A DNA stretch of 64,000 bases from Bradyrhizobium sp. SZCCT0231 (GCF_018130245.1 NZ_JAFCKP010000011.1:62001-126000), one strand, 5' to 3'. Counted from the stretch's first letter, positions 28,973 to 41,702 are shown. Notes: generated by a model not told the origin, from the letters alone. Program-made: numbers and translations.

Positions 28973-29322
28973 TTAGGACTGGTTAACGGCCGGGCGGGCG
29001 AAACGGCCCGTTTTGGGGCCCAAATCCGGTAAAATGCCGGACATCGCGGCATAAATGCCTCACAGGGCTGGGCAAAAAGCGTCCCGCGTTAACGAACTTT
29101 ACCTTTTGTTTACCAGGACATCCGAAGGTTAACGCTGGCGGCGCATATGGCGCTTTGGCTGCCGGCGCGTGAGCTGTGGCGGGTGATGTCACCTGCAGCG
29201 AACGCTTTGAAGGGGAGAGGTTTTCTTCTGCTGAAGACCAGCACCCGGCCCGGCACGTCCGAGACGTCATGTTCGCCAGGATCCGCGCGATGTCGCGGGC
29301 AAACTGTTGACGAGCTCGTGCA
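28973..29322. promoter_or_regulatory. ddl-ftsQ intergenic region, likely ftsQAZ promoter region
   Basis: A 350-nt gap inside an otherwise tight cluster. TTAAC occurs three times (about 28984, 29089 and 29129), and TTAACGAACTTTACC at 29089-29103 resembles a degenerate CtrA site (TTAA-N7-TTAA). A GC hairpin followed by GTTTTGG at about 28989-29017 could be a weak terminator for ddl. In Caulobacter, CtrA regulates the ftsQA promoter; transfer of that here is inference. Confidence 0.35.
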
Positions 29323-30351
29323 ATGGATGGAGCAGGAAGCCTCACCCGATCGCTTTTCAGATCGCTGAGGCCCCAAGCTGACCTGAAGGCGGCCGCTATC
29401 GGAGCGGTCGTGCTTTTGCGCGAGTGGATGCAGGACAGGCACGCCGAGGCGCGCGCCGCCGCCAAGGACAAGGCCAAAGCCAAAGTCAAAGCCCGGGCCG
29501 TCGTCGAGCGCGAGCCGCCGCCGCGCGCGGTCGCGCTGGTCGAGCGCTATCTGCCGCGCCGGGTCGGCCTCGGCATGACCGTGCTGCTCTTGATCGGCAG
29601 CTGCGGCTTCGGCATCGTCAAGGGCGGCCATCTGCAGGATTTCATCACTGCGGTCAGCGATGCCCGCAATGCGCTGGCCAATTCCGCCGGCTTCCGCATC
29701 ACCTCCGTCGTGATCAACGGCCGCAAGCAGCTGACCCAGGACGAGATCCTTGCGATCGGCGGCGTCAGCGGCCGCTCCTCGCTGCTGTTCCTCGACGCCG
29801 ACGCGGTGCGCGACAAGCTCAAGGCCAACCCCTGGATTGCGGATGCGACCGTGCTGAAGCTCTATCCGGGCCAGCTCATGATCGAGCTCACCGAGCGCAA
29901 GGCGTTCGCGCTGTGGCAGGAGGCCGGCCGTCTCTCCGTCATCGCCGACGACGGCGCTGTGCTCGAGCCCTATGTCTCGCGCCGCTTCCTGACGCTGCCG
30001 CTGGTGGTCGGCAAGGGCGCCGAGACGCAGGCGCGCGATTTCCTGGCGCTCCTGGCGCGCTATCCGCAGGTCAATTCGATCACCAAAGCCGCGATCTTCG
30101 TCGGCGAGCGGCGCTGGAACCTGAGGCTCAAGGACGGCCTCGACATCCGCCTGCCGGAGCAGGACGTCGGCAACGCGCTTGCGATGCTATCCAGGCTCGA
30201 CAAGGAAGACAGGCTGTTCTCCCGCGATATCGTCGCCGTCGACATGCGCCTGCCCGATCGCCTGGTGGTGCAGCTCTCCGAGGACGCCGCCAAGGCGCGC
30301 GAGGAGCAGTTCAAGGACAAGAAGAAAAAGAAGGCCGGGGATTCCGCATGA
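29323..30351 (+). CDS. ftsQ: Cell division protein FtsQ
   Basis: A 342-residue bitopic membrane protein. It has a basic cytoplasmic region (Lys/Ala-rich around residues 40-60), one membrane helix (about residues 85-105, LGMTVLLLIGSCGFGIV), and a periplasmic POTRA domain (FRITSVVINGRKQLTQDEILA) followed by the FtsQ beta domain (ERKAFALWQEAGRLSVIADDG). It recruits FtsL/FtsB to the divisome. The C-terminus is Lys-rich. The stop overlaps the ftsA start by ATGA (30348-30351). Confidence 0.92.
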   Translation: MDGAGSLTRSLFRSLRPQADLKAAAIGAVVLLREWMQDRHAEARAAAKDKAKAKVKARAVVEREPPPRAVALVERYLPRRVGLGMTVLLLIGSCGFGIVKGGHLQDFITAVSDARNALANSAGFRITSVVINGRKQLTQDEILAIGGVSGRSSLLFLDADAVRDKLKANPWIADATVLKLYPGQLMIELTERKAFALWQEAGRLSVIADDGAVLEPYVSRRFLTLPLVVGKGAETQARDFLALLARYPQVNSITKAAIFVGERRWNLRLKDGLDIRLPEQDVGNALAMLSRLDKEDRLFSRDIVAVDMRLPDRLVVQLSEDAAKAREEQFKDKKKKKAGDSA

Positions 30352-31670
30352 CCGGTCTCGATCGCACCCAGACGCCGAAGACGCGCCCGATGCCGCACAA
30401 GCGCGGCGGCCTCGTGGCCTGCCTCGACATCGGCACCAGCAAGATCGCCTGCATGATCGCACGGCTGAAGCCGTCGCCGCCGAGCGATGCGCTGCGCGGC
30501 CGGACCCACGCGGTGGAGCTGGTCGGCTACAGCCAGATCCAGGCGCGCGGCATGAAGGCCGGCGCCGTGATCGATCTCGGCGAATGCGAGCAGGCGGTGC
30601 GCCAGGCCGTCGGGCTTGCGGAGAAGATGGCCAAGGTGCGGGTCGAGTCGGTGCTGCTGTCGGTCTCCGGCGGCCGGCCGGCCGGTCAGCTGGTCGAGGC
30701 CGCCGCCGACATCCGCGGCGGCGCCGTGACGCCGGCCGATGTCAGCCGCGTCACCTCCACCGGCATGCGCCACGCCACCGGCGAAGGCCGCACCGTGCTG
30801 CACGCGCTGCCGGTCGGCTACACGCTCGACGGCGTCAAGGGCATCCGCGATCCCCGCGGCATGGTCGCTCACCAGTTCGGCGTCGACATGAACGTCGTCA
30901 CCTGCGACGCCACCGTGGCGCGGAACCTGATGCTGGCGGTGGAGCGCTGCCACATCAATGTCGAAGCCATGGCGGCGAGCCCCTATGTCGCCGGCCTGTC
31001 GGTGCTGACCGACGACGAGGCCGATCTCGGCGCCGCCGTCGTCGAGATGGGCGCCGGCACCACCACGATCGCCGTCTATTCAGGCGGGCGTTTCGTGCAT
31101 GCGGCGGGTTTTGCGGTCGGCGGGCAACATATCACGATGGATCTTGCGCGCGGACTCTCGGCGACCATTGCCGATGCCGAGCGAATCAAGACCTTATACG
31201 GCACCGTCATCACCGGCGGATCGGACTCGCGTGAGCTGATGTCTGTGCCGACAGCCGGTGACGAGCAGGATCTGCCGCAGATCGTTTCCCGCGCCACCAT
31301 CGCGAACATCGTCAAGCACCGTGCCGAGGAAGTCTTCGAAATGGTTCGGGACAAGCTGAAGGATTCGCCCTTCGCCTCAGAGCCCAACGGCCGCGTCGTG
31401 CTTTCGGGCGGAGCCTCGCAGCTGACCGGTCTCGTCGAGCTCGGCACCCAGATTCTCGGCCGTCCCGTGCGGGTCGGCCGTCCGCTCGGTTTTGGCCGGC
31501 TGCCCAACGAGGCGAAGAACGCCGCGTTCGCGGTGCCGACCGGACTTCTCGTCTACCCGCAATATGTTCACCTCGAACATGTCGAACCGCGGCATACGCG
31601 GCAGCAGGTCAAGACAGGGACCGGCGGATATTTCGGAAAGGTCGGACGATGGCTACGCGAGGGCTTCTGA
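30348..31670 (+). CDS. ftsA: Cell division protein FtsA
   Basis: A 440-residue actin-like ATPase that tethers FtsZ to the membrane. Nucleotide-binding blocks are CLDIGTSKIACMIA at the start, VEMGAGTTTIAVYSGG in the middle, and VVLSGGASQLTGLVE near the C-terminus. The final amphipathic helix (GKVGRWLREGF) is the membrane-targeting sequence. The reading frame continues open upstream through ftsQ out of frame, but ATG 30348 coupled to the ftsQ stop gives the family's start. Confidence 0.95.
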   Translation: MTGLDRTQTPKTRPMPHKRGGLVACLDIGTSKIACMIARLKPSPPSDALRGRTHAVELVGYSQIQARGMKAGAVIDLGECEQAVRQAVGLAEKMAKVRVESVLLSVSGGRPAGQLVEAAADIRGGAVTPADVSRVTSTGMRHATGEGRTVLHALPVGYTLDGVKGIRDPRGMVAHQFGVDMNVVTCDATVARNLMLAVERCHINVEAMAASPYVAGLSVLTDDEADLGAAVVEMGAGTTTIAVYSGGRFVHAAGFAVGGQHITMDLARGLSATIADAERIKTLYGTVITGGSDSRELMSVPTAGDEQDLPQIVSRATIANIVKHRAEEVFEMVRDKLKDSPFASEPNGRVVLSGGASQLTGLVELGTQILGRPVRVGRPLGFGRLPNEAKNAAFAVPTGLLVYPQYVHLEHVEPRHTRQQVKTGTGGYFGKVGRWLREGF

Positions 31671-31757
31671 TGACTGCTTCCCGCAATCTTCGATTTTCAC
31701 CAACTCCCGCGGCCGCCGGCCGGGGCGAACCCACGCGCGCGTGATCGAGAGGCAACC

Positions 31758-33539
31758 ATGACCATCAGCATCAATGTTCCTGATATTCACGAACTGAAGC
31801 CCCGGATCACCGTGTTCGGCGTCGGCGGCGCCGGTGGCAACGCCGTCAACAACATGATCACGGCGGGCCTGCAGGGCGTCGACTTCGTGGTCGCCAACAC
31901 CGACGCGCAGGCGCTGACGATGTCGAAGGCGCAGCGCATCGTGCAGATGGGCACGGCGGTCACGCAGGGCCTCGGTGCTGGCTCGCAGCCAAACGTCGGC
32001 GCGGCGGCGGCGGAAGAGGTGATCGACGAGCTGCGCGACCATCTCTCGGGCGCCAACATGGTGTTCGTCACCGCCGGCATGGGCGGCGGCACCGGCACCG
32101 GCGCTGCGCCCGTGATCGCCAAGACCGCGCGCGACATGGGCATCCTCACCGTCGGCGTCGTGACCAAGCCGTTCCACTTCGAAGGCGGCCGCCGCATGCG
32201 CACCGCCGAAGCCGGCATCAACGAGCTGCACAAGGTCGTCGATACGCTCCTGATCATCCCGAACCAGAACCTGTTCCGGGTCGCCAACGAGAAGACCACC
32301 TTCGCCGATGCCTTCGCGATGGCCGACCAGGTGCTCTACTCGGGCGTCGCCTGCATCACCGACCTGATGGTCAAGGAAGGCCTGATCAACCTCGACTTCG
32401 CCGACGTGAGAGCGGTGATGAGGGAAATGGGCAAGGCGATGATGGGCACCGGCGAAGCCTCCGGCGACAAGCGTGCGTTGACCGCCGCGGAAGCCGCGAT
32501 CGCCAACCCGCTGATCGACGACAGCTCGATGAAGGGTGCCAAGGGTCTCCTCATCTCCATCACCGGCGGCAAGGACCTCACGCTGTTCGAGGTCGACGAG
32601 GCCGCGACCCGCATCCGCGAGGAAGTCGACCAGGACGCCAACATCATCGTCGGTGCGACCTTCGACGAGGCGCTCGACGGCCTGATCCGCGTCTCGGTGG
32701 TTGCCACCGGCATCGAGCAGGCCGCGATCGCCCGCAACAGCCAGGCGACCTCCGCTCCCGTCGCGAACCCGGCGCCGCAGGTGCAGCAGGCCGCCGCACC
32801 GGCCGCCGCGGCCGAGAGCCGCCTCGCCGACCTGACCGCGCGGCTCCGTGCCGACAACCAGCGTCTGGCCGAACGCGCCCAGAAGCTGGAAGCCCAGACC
32901 CCGGCCGCTCCGGCTGCTGCCGCGCCCCGTCCGAACGTCGAGCGTGCTGCGCTCGCCGCGATCGCCGCTGCCGTTGCTGAAGCTCCGCAGCCGCCCGCGC
33001 CGCAGACCTATGGCGACGTCACCGTGCGACCGATCGCGCAGAAGCCGACCCTGTTTCCGGAGCCGGACATGACCCCGGTCGCGATGCAGGAGCCGATGAC
33101 GCCTGAAAACTTCATTCCGCCGCAGGCCGAACGTCCGCCGGTCCGTGCGCCGCGGATGCCGCGCATTGAGGAGCTGCCGATGCCGGCCCAGGCTGAGATT
33201 CGTCAGGCCCGCGGCGAGGTCGAGGAAGAGACCCCGCAGAAGACCCGCCTGTCGCTGCTGCAGCGCCTCGCCAATGTCGGCCTCGGCCGTCGCGAGGAGG
33301 AAAGTGAGCCGCCGGTTGCGGCCCGTACCGCCGGTCCGGCCATGCCGCCGCTGCCTGAGCGCCGGCCGCAGAAGACCGTGGCGCAGCAGATCGCGTCCAG
33401 CGAGCCGGTATCGGAGTATGCCCGCCGTTCCGCGCCGCAGGGCCTGGACATGCATGGCCGCCCTGCACCTGTTGCTCCGGCGCCACAGGGCGACGACCAT
33501 CTTGATATCCCGGCCTTCCTGCGGCGCCAGGCGACCTGA
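31758..33539 (+). CDS. ftsZ: Cell division protein FtsZ
   Basis: A 593-residue tubulin-like GTPase that forms the Z-ring. The GTPase domain spans about residues 12-320, with [14 protein letters not shown], the tubulin signature [15 protein letters not shown] near 110, and the T7 loop [13 protein letters not shown] ~250-residue Pro/Ala-rich linker follows, longer than in enterobacteria but usual in this group. The conserved C-terminal peptide [11 protein letters not shown] binds FtsA. It lies 87 nt after ftsA and is followed by a strong terminator. Confidence 0.97.
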   Translation: MTISINVPDIHELKPRITVFGVGGAGGNAVNNMITAGLQGVDFVVANTDAQALTMSKAQRIVQMGTAVTQGLGAGSQPNVGAAAAEEVIDELRDHLSGANMVFVTAGMGGGTGTGAAPVIAKTARDMGILTVGVVTKPFHFEGGRRMRTAEAGINELHKVVDTLLIIPNQNLFRVANEKTTFADAFAMADQVLYSGVACITDLMVKEGLINLDFADVRAVMREMGKAMMGTGEASGDKRALTAAEAAIANPLIDDSSMKGAKGLLISITGGKDLTLFEVDEAATRIREEVDQDANIIVGATFDEALDGLIRVSVVATGIEQAAIARNSQATSAPVANPAPQVQQAAAPAAAAESRLADLTARLRADNQRLAERAQKLEAQTPAAPAAAAPRPNVERAALAAIAAAVAEAPQPPAPQTYGDVTVRPIAQKPTLFPEPDMTPVAMQEPMTPENFIPPQAERPPVRAPRMPRIEELPMPAQAEIRQARGEVEEETPQKTRLSLLQRLANVGLGRREEESEPPVAARTAGPAMPPLPERRPQKTVAQQIASSEPVSEYARRSAPQGLDMHGRPAPVAPAPQGDDHLDIPAFLRRQAT

Positions 33540-33904
33540 GGATTGTTACAATAAGGCAGACGAAAAAAAGGTCCCGGCGAGAAGCTTGCCGGGACCTTTC
33601 CTTTGCTCCCGTGCATGCCCGGATTGCGCCGCCAAGCAACTGATTTTAAATCATTAATTACACATTCGGTGCTTCAGTAAAATTACCGGTAGCGGCCTCC
33701 GACCTCGGCGCAATTTGGTTAAGCCTTGGCGCGAATACGGCAGGTTTGGGGTAACAATCGGTAAAAAAGCGTGAGTTGGCGCTGTTTGAGGCAGCAACTA
33801 TGGTTTGCCGTGACTTGGGGATACGGATTCGCGGGAATGTCGGCACTGACCGGCCAGGTGGATCTCGTATAAGTCGCAGTGGGTCGTAGTGGGGCGGGTT
33901 CCTG
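33540..33904. other. ftsZ-lpxC intergenic region
   Basis: 365 nt holding the ftsZ terminator (33567-33599) and then an AT-rich stretch from about 33640 (TTTTAAATCATTAATTACACA) that presumably carries the lpxC promoter. I see no clean -35/-10 pair and no convincing ORF. Confidence 0.5.
33567..33605 (+). terminator. Rho-independent terminator of the ftsQAZ transcript
   Basis: AAAGGTCCCGGC (33567-33578) and GCCGGGACCTTT (33588-33599) form a perfect 12-bp stem with a 9-nt loop, ending in a T-rich tail (TTTCCTTTG). It lies 27 nt after the ftsZ stop. Confidence 0.88.
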
Positions 33905-34867
33905 ATGAAATTTAGCCGGCAAACAACGCTTCGTGCGCAAGCCTCTGTGGCAGGCGTGGGCGTTCATTCCGGTCTTCCCGTCACTCTCACGCTTGGGCCT
34001 GCGCCTGTCGACGCGGGTTTTATTTTTGTCCGCACCGGGCTCGAGGGAAGTGACCGCGAAGTCCAGGCGACTGCCGAGCAGGTGATCGCGACCGACTTTG
34101 CCACTGTCCTCGGCGACCACGATGGCCCGCTGGTATCCACTGCCGAGCACGTGCTTGCCGCGCTCCGGGGCATGGGGGTCGACAACGCCACCATCGAGAT
34201 CGATGGTCCCGAAGTCCCGATCATGGACGGCAGCGCTGCGGCCTTCGTCGCGGCAATCGACCAGGCCGGCATCGTCACCCAGCCGGCGCAGCGCCGCTTC
34301 ATTCAGGTTTTGAAGCCGATCTCGGTCAAGATCGGCGAGTCCTTCGGCGAGATCAGGCCCCACGCCAGCGGGTTCCGCGTCGAGGTCGAGATCGACTTCA
34401 CCAATCCCGTCATCGGCCAGCAGGCTTACGCCTTCGACCTCAACCCGGAAGGTTTCCGCCGCGAAGTCGGCCGGGCCCGGACTTTTGGCCTGATGTGCGA
34501 TGTCGCGCGGCTCTGGAGCGCGGGCTATGCCCTCGGCGCCTCGTTCGACAACACCGTCGTGTTCGACGACGAGCGGCTGCTCAATACCGAGGGCCTGCGC
34601 TACGCCGATGAATGCGCCCGCCACAAGGTGCTGGATGTGATCGGTGACCTCTCGCTGGCCGGTCTGCCGCTGCTTGGCGCCTATCGCTCGGTGCGTGGCG
34701 GCCACAAGCTCAACCATGCAGTCCTGACCGCGCTGCTCGCCGACCGGACCGCCTGGCGGGTGGTCGAGGGTGAGGCGGCCCGCCGCACCACGCGTCCCGT
34801 GGGCGAAGTCGGTCGCGGCATCGTCGGTGGCCGGATCGCCGCGGCATTCGGACCGGATGTGTCCTGA
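33905..34867 (+). CDS. lpxC: UDP-3-O-acyl-N-acetylglucosamine deacetylase LpxC
   Basis: A 320-residue zinc enzyme catalysing the committed step of lipid A synthesis. Zn/active-site motifs are STAEHVLAALRGMGVDN (His near residue 80), HKVLDVIGDLSLAG and GGHKLNHAVL. PIMDGSAAAFV is a family block. The start ATG 33905 gives MKFSRQTTLRAQASVAGVGV. Location after ftsZ is conserved in Gram-negatives; its own transcription is likely because a terminator and 365 nt precede it. Confidence 0.96.
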   Translation: MKFSRQTTLRAQASVAGVGVHSGLPVTLTLGPAPVDAGFIFVRTGLEGSDREVQATAEQVIATDFATVLGDHDGPLVSTAEHVLAALRGMGVDNATIEIDGPEVPIMDGSAAAFVAAIDQAGIVTQPAQRRFIQVLKPISVKIGESFGEIRPHASGFRVEVEIDFTNPVIGQQAYAFDLNPEGFRREVGRARTFGLMCDVARLWSAGYALGASFDNTVVFDDERLLNTEGLRYADECARHKVLDVIGDLSLAGLPLLGAYRSVRGGHKLNHAVLTALLADRTAWRVVEGEAARRTTRPVGEVGRGIVGGRIAAAFGPDVS

Positions 34868-35109
34868 AGAGACCTGTCGCCCTTGGCGTTCGGTTGGCGG
34901 CTTCCCCGGGAAACTCCTGGTAACCATGATCGGCTAGCATTGCGGCACGTTCGCCTTAATCCGGGCGAAATGCGTGCCTATCCGGTGAACGATCGTTTTT
35001 CGGATACATCGGCGTGGTCGCATGGCAGGCACCACGGTTACATTTCGCGCCCATGACGGGGTTCGTGGGCCGGCGGACACCGCATCACAGGGCGTCAGGG
35101 CTTAAACTC

Positions 35110-36000
35110 ATGTCGGCACAGCGTATGACGCGCGGATATTTCTCGGTCTCGTCGCGAGCCCGTAGGCTGCTTCAGGCCGTCACCTTCATCATGCTCGCGC
35201 TGCCGCTCGCCGGTTGCGGCACGGGGGCGCTCTGGGACAAGTTCACCGCCAAGGACGACACCTTCGTCGAGGAGCCCGCCGACAAGATCTACAATGAGGG
35301 CCTGTACCTCATGAACGAGAAGAAGGACATGAAGGCGGCGACCAAGAAGTTCGAAGAGGTCGACCGCCAGCATCCTTATTCCGACTGGGCCCGCAAATCG
35401 CTGCTGATGTCGGCCTATGCGTCCTATCAGGGCGGCGACTATGACGGCTGCATCGGCGCCGCCACCCGCTATGTCACGCTGCATCCCGGCAGCCCGGACG
35501 CGGCCTATGCGCAATACCTGATTGCCGCCTCCCATTACGACCAGATTCCCGACATCAGCCGCGACCAAGCCCGCACCGAAAAGGCGATCGCCGCGCTGGA
35601 AGAGGTGGTGCGCAAATATCCGAACTCGGAATATGCGACCTCCGCCAAGGCCAAGATCGAGGGTGCGCGCGACCAGCTCGCCGGCAAGGAAATGAATGTC
35701 GGCCGCTACTACGCTCAGAAGCGCGACTACACGGCCGCGATCAACCGTTACAAGGCCGTCGTCACGCAGTACCAGACCACCCGCCATGTCGAGGAGGCGC
35801 TGTTCCGGCTCACCGAAGCCTATATGGCGATCGGCATCGTCGGCGAGGCGCAGACCGCGGCGGCCGTGCTTGGGCACAATTTTCCTGACAGCCGCTGGTA
35901 CAAGGACGCCTATAATCTTGTAAAATCCGGCGGTCTCGAACCGAGCGAGAATCAAGGGTCCTGGATCAGCCGGACCTTCAAGAAGATGGGTCTCGGCTAG
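35110..36000 (+). CDS. bamD: Outer membrane assembly lipoprotein BamD
   Basis: A 296-residue lipoprotein with a signal peptide ending in the lipobox LPLAGC (cysteine near residue 37), followed by TPR-type helical repeats (YNEGLYLMNEKKDMKAATKKFEEV, then YASYQGGDYDGCIGAATRYV). BamD is the essential helical partner of BamA for outer-membrane protein insertion. The frame opens at 35014, but ATG 35110 or 35125 gives a normal signal peptide. recN starts 13 nt downstream. Confidence 0.92.
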   Translation: MSAQRMTRGYFSVSSRARRLLQAVTFIMLALPLAGCGTGALWDKFTAKDDTFVEEPADKIYNEGLYLMNEKKDMKAATKKFEEVDRQHPYSDWARKSLLMSAYASYQGGDYDGCIGAATRYVTLHPGSPDAAYAQYLIAASHYDQIPDISRDQARTEKAIAALEEVVRKYPNSEYATSAKAKIEGARDQLAGKEMNVGRYYAQKRDYTAAINRYKAVVTQYQTTRHVEEALFRLTEAYMAIGIVGEAQTAAAVLGHNFPDSRWYKDAYNLVKSGGLEPSENQGSWISRTFKKMGLG

Positions 36001-36013
36001 GAAATTTGGTTCC

Positions 36014-37702
36014 ATGCTGGCGCGTCTGTCGATCCGCGACATCGTCCTGATCGAACGGCTCGATATCGAATTCGCCACCGGACTCGCGGTTTTGACCGGC
36101 GAAACCGGTGCGGGCAAATCCATCCTGCTCGATGCCTTTGCACTGGCGCTCGGCGGCCGCGGCGACGCCGGCCTCGTGCGCCACGGTGCGGAGCAGGGGC
36201 AGGTCACCGCCGTGTTCGATGTCCCGAAGAATCACCCTGCGACCAGGATTCTGGCCGAGAACGGCCTCGACGGCACGAGTGTTGAACAGTCTTGCGAGAT
36301 GATTCTTCGCCGCGTGCAGCTCGCCGACGGCCGCACCCGCGCCTTCATCAACGACCAGTCGATCAGCGTGCAGACGCTGAAGGCGGTCGGCGCCGCCCTG
36401 GTCGAGATTCACGGCCAGCACGACGAGCGCGCGCTGGTCGATGCCGCCACCCACCGCCGCCTGCTCGACGCCTTTGCCGGCCTCGAAAAGGACGTCGCGG
36501 CGGTCGAAGCGCTCTGGGACGAGCGCCGCACCGCGAACACCGCGCTGGAGGAGCATCGCGCCGCCATGGAGCATGCTGCACGCGAGGCCGATTATCTGCG
36601 CCACGCCTCCGACGAGCTGAAGCAGCTTGCGCCCAAGGACGGTGAGGAGACCGCGCTGGCCTCGCGCCGCACCACCATGATGCAGGGCGAGAAGATCGCC
36701 TCGGACCTGCGCGAGGCGCAGGAGGCGGTCGGCGGCAATCATTCGCCGGTCGCCGCGCTGTCGGCGGCGGTGCGCCGGCTGGAGCGTCGGGGCGTCAACT
36801 CGCCGGCGCTGGTCGAGCCTGCGGTGAAGGCGATCGATGCCGCCATCAACGCGCTGGAGGAAGCCGATCAGCATCTCCTGGCGGCGCTGGCCGCAACCGA
36901 TTTCGATCCGGCCGAGCTTGAACGCATCGAGGAGCGGCTTTTTGCTTTGCGTGCGGCGTCTCGCAAATATTCGACGCCGGTCGATGGCCTCGCCGCGCTG
37001 GCCGCCAAATATGCCGCCGATGTCGTCCTGATCGATGCCGGCGCTTCGCGGCTCAAGAAGCTGGAGCAGGCCGCAATCGAGGCAGATAGCCGCTATGCCG
37101 CCGCCGCCAAGAAGCTGTCGCTGGCGCGGCAGAAATCGGCGGAGAAGCTCAACAAGGCGGTCAATGCCGAGCTCGCGCCGCTCAAGCTCGAACGCGCCAG
37201 GTTCATGACCCAGGTCGAGACCGACGAGGCCGCGCCGGGTCCGCAAGGCTTCGATCGCGTCGAGTTCTGGGTGCAGACCAATCCGGGCACCAAGCCGGGT
37301 CCCTTGATGAAGGTCGCCTCCGGCGGCGAGCTGTCGCGCTTCCTTTTGGCGCTCAAGGTCGTGCTGTCCGACCGCGGTTCGGCGCCGACCCTGGTGTTCG
37401 ACGAGATCGACACCGGCGTGGGCGGTGCGGTCGCCGACGCCATCGGCGGGCGCCTGGCGCGGCTTGCCGGCAAGGTCCAGGTGATGGCCGTGACCCACGC
37501 CCCGCAGGTCGCCGCCCGTGCCGACCTGCACCTTCTCATCTCCAAGGACGCCCTCGACAAGGGCAAGCGCGTCGCCACCCGCGTCAATGCGCTCGCCGCC
37601 GACCACCGCCGCGAGGAGATCGCGCGCATGCTCGCGGGCGCGGAGATCACGGCCGAGGCCAGGGCGGCGGCGGAACGGCTGCTCAAGGCAGCGACGGCTT
37701 AG
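36014..37702 (+). CDS. recN: DNA repair protein RecN
   Basis: A 562-residue SMC-like ATPase acting in double-strand-break repair. It shows Walker A TGETGAGKSILLDAFALAL near residue 30, two long coiled-coil arms in the middle, then the signature SGGELSRFLLALKVVL and Walker B LVFDEIDTGVGGAVADAIG. The composition is host-like up to its stop, after which GC falls sharply into the ligA 5' segment. Confidence 0.95.
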   Translation: MLARLSIRDIVLIERLDIEFATGLAVLTGETGAGKSILLDAFALALGGRGDAGLVRHGAEQGQVTAVFDVPKNHPATRILAENGLDGTSVEQSCEMILRRVQLADGRTRAFINDQSISVQTLKAVGAALVEIHGQHDERALVDAATHRRLLDAFAGLEKDVAAVEALWDERRTANTALEEHRAAMEHAAREADYLRHASDELKQLAPKDGEETALASRRTTMMQGEKIASDLREAQEAVGGNHSPVAALSAAVRRLERRGVNSPALVEPAVKAIDAAINALEEADQHLLAALAATDFDPAELERIEERLFALRAASRKYSTPVDGLAALAAKYAADVVLIDAGASRLKKLEQAAIEADSRYAAAAKKLSLARQKSAEKLNKAVNAELAPLKLERARFMTQVETDEAAPGPQGFDRVEFWVQTNPGTKPGPLMKVASGGELSRFLLALKVVLSDRGSAPTLVFDEIDTGVGGAVADAIGGRLARLAGKVQVMAVTHAPQVAARADLHLLISKDALDKGKRVATRVNALAADHRREEIARMLAGAEITAEARAAAERLLKAATA

Positions 37703-37802
37703 TTGGCTAGGCCGCCAGCGTTGGCATCAAAATCCCAGCTAAGCGCGCCAAATCCACCGCCTGAGATGGAAATTGGAATGTGTGTCGTCTTTTAATTTGT
37801 GA

Positions 37803-40184
<2,382 letters not shown>

Positions 40185-40213
40185 GGGGGCACGCTGGCGC
40201 CACCCACTCCGCC

Positions 40214-40390
40214 GTCATCGCCCGCCTTGTGCGCAATTGCGCACTGGGGCGGGCGATCCAGTACGCCGTGGCCTCTCCATATCCCCGCAGCGTCTCCTGG
40301 ATCCCCCGCCTGCCGCCTACGCTAAAGCTTCGGTGACCCTGGACCTCAACCCCGGCGAAGCCTTGGCGTAGCCGGGTCGCGGGGGATGAC
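40214..40390. repeat. Palindromic repeat, 'gcgatccagtacgcc' family, compound
   Basis: The element starts GTCATCGCCCGCC and ends CGCGGGGGATGAC. It contains the nested palindrome TGCGCAATTGCGCA (40230-40243) and inner arms around GGATCCCCCGCCTGCCGCC. It is longer than the copy at 1575-1675 and occupies most of the space between the convergent ligA and MFS genes. Confidence 0.75.
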
Positions 40391-40427
40391 GCCGAACGTG
40401 TAGTGACGCCGTCGTGCATAGCGACGG

Positions 40428-41702
40428 CTACATCATCCCGCTCTCTTCCTCCTCCGCCTGCTCGATCAGCGCCTCGCTCACCACCACCTCCCGCCGCGGC
40501 ACGACGAAGATCATCACGCAGGCGCAGAGCAGCGAGATCGCGAGGACCGCGGAGGTGAGGGGCAGCGTGGTTGCGGAGTGGCCGCCGAGATAGGCGCCGA
40601 ATTGCGACATCAGCGCGCCAACGCCTTGCTGGAGGAAGCCCATCGCGCCTGAGGCGGTGCCGGCCGCCTCCGGGCGGATGCTGATCGCGCCGGCGGCGGA
40701 GTTCGCCATCACGAAGGCATTTCCGGCCATCACGATCATCTGCGTGCCGAACAGCCAGGCGGGGGCTTCATTCCAGCCGATCAAGCTCCACAGCAGGTTC
40801 GCAACACTGCCGCAGAGCTGCAGGGCGAGCCCGAACCAGATCAGCTTCTCCAGCGAGTGCCGCGGCGCAAAGCGCACGCAGAGCAGATTGCCGACGAGAA
40901 ACGCAAAGCCGGTTGTCGCGAACCACGCGCCGTATTCGGCGCTGCTGCGGCCCATCTGCGTCACCACGACGTAGGGGCCCCCGCCTGCGAAGGTGAAGAT
41001 GATCTGGGACGCCAACACCTGGCACATCACGTAGCCGACGAAGGCACGGTTGCGGATCAGCATGCCGACGTCGCCGCGGAAGCCGCTGCCGGCGGCGCGG
41101 GTGCGGCGCGTCTCGGGCAGCGCGAAGGCGATACCGATGGCGACGATGATCGCGGCAACGGTGATGGCGTAGAAGATCGCCCGCCAGCCGAACGCAGTCT
41201 CGATCAGGCCGCCGGTGAGCGGCGAGACCATCTGCCCGATCATCAGCGCCGCGATCACGAGGCTGATCATCGAGGCGACGCGGTCCCGCTCGTAGATGTC
41301 GCGGATGATGGCGCGGCTCACCACCATGCCGGCGGCGCCGCCCAGCGCCTGGAAGAAACGTGCGGCGATCAGCTGCGGCAGGTCTTGCGCGAAGATGCAG
41401 GCGACGCTGGCCGCCACCATCAGCGCCAAGCCTCCGAGCAGCACCGGCCGCCGTCCGAACCGGTCCGACAGCGGCCCCATGATCAGCTGCGACAGCGCGA
41501 TGCCGACCATGTAGAGCGACACCGTCATCTGCGCGATCGAGATGTCGCTGCCGAAATTCGTCGCCAGCACCGGCAGCGCCGGAACCAGGATGTAGAGCGA
41601 GATCGGCGCGATCCCGGTCATCACGACCAGCAGCAGCAACACCACGCGCGATGTCGCTATGTTGCTGGCCGCTCCCGGCGGCTTGCTGATCATGCCGTGC
41701 AT
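40428..41702 (-). CDS. Bcr/CflA-family MFS drug efflux transporter
   Basis: A 424-residue, 12-helix DHA1 transporter. LYMVGIALSQLIMGPLSDRFGRRPVLLGG is the family's motif A region, found after helix 2, and SRAIIRDIYERDRVASMISLV is typical of Bcr/CflA proteins, which export bicyclomycin, sulfonamides or chloramphenicol. The substrate here is unknown. The frame starts at MHGMISKPPG; a later start at MISKPPG (41693) is equally plausible. It converges with ligA. Confidence 0.85.
   Translation of the reverse strand: MHGMISKPPGAASNIATSRVVLLLLVVMTGIAPISLYILVPALPVLATNFGSDISIAQMTVSLYMVGIALSQLIMGPLSDRFGRRPVLLGGLALMVAASVACIFAQDLPQLIAARFFQALGGAAGMVVSRAIIRDIYERDRVASMISLVIAALMIGQMVSPLTGGLIETAFGWRAIFYAITVAAIIVAIGIAFALPETRRTRAAGSGFRGDVGMLIRNRAFVGYVMCQVLASQIIFTFAGGGPYVVVTQMGRSSAEYGAWFATTGFAFLVGNLLCVRFAPRHSLEKLIWFGLALQLCGSVANLLWSLIGWNEAPAWLFGTQMIVMAGNAFVMANSAAGAISIRPEAAGTASGAMGFLQQGVGALMSQFGAYLGGHSATTLPLTSAVLAISLLCACVMIFVVPRREVVVSEALIEQAEEEESGMM

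Noticed and set aside
29147-29368. 73-codon ORF upstream of ftsQ
   Set aside because: No ribosome-binding site, overlaps ftsQ start, and no recognisable sequence; treated as untranslated leader.
29424-30347. Upstream extension of the ftsA-containing ORF
   Set aside because: This part overlaps ftsQ out of frame and is Arg/Ala/Gly-rich shadow sequence; FtsA starts at 30348.
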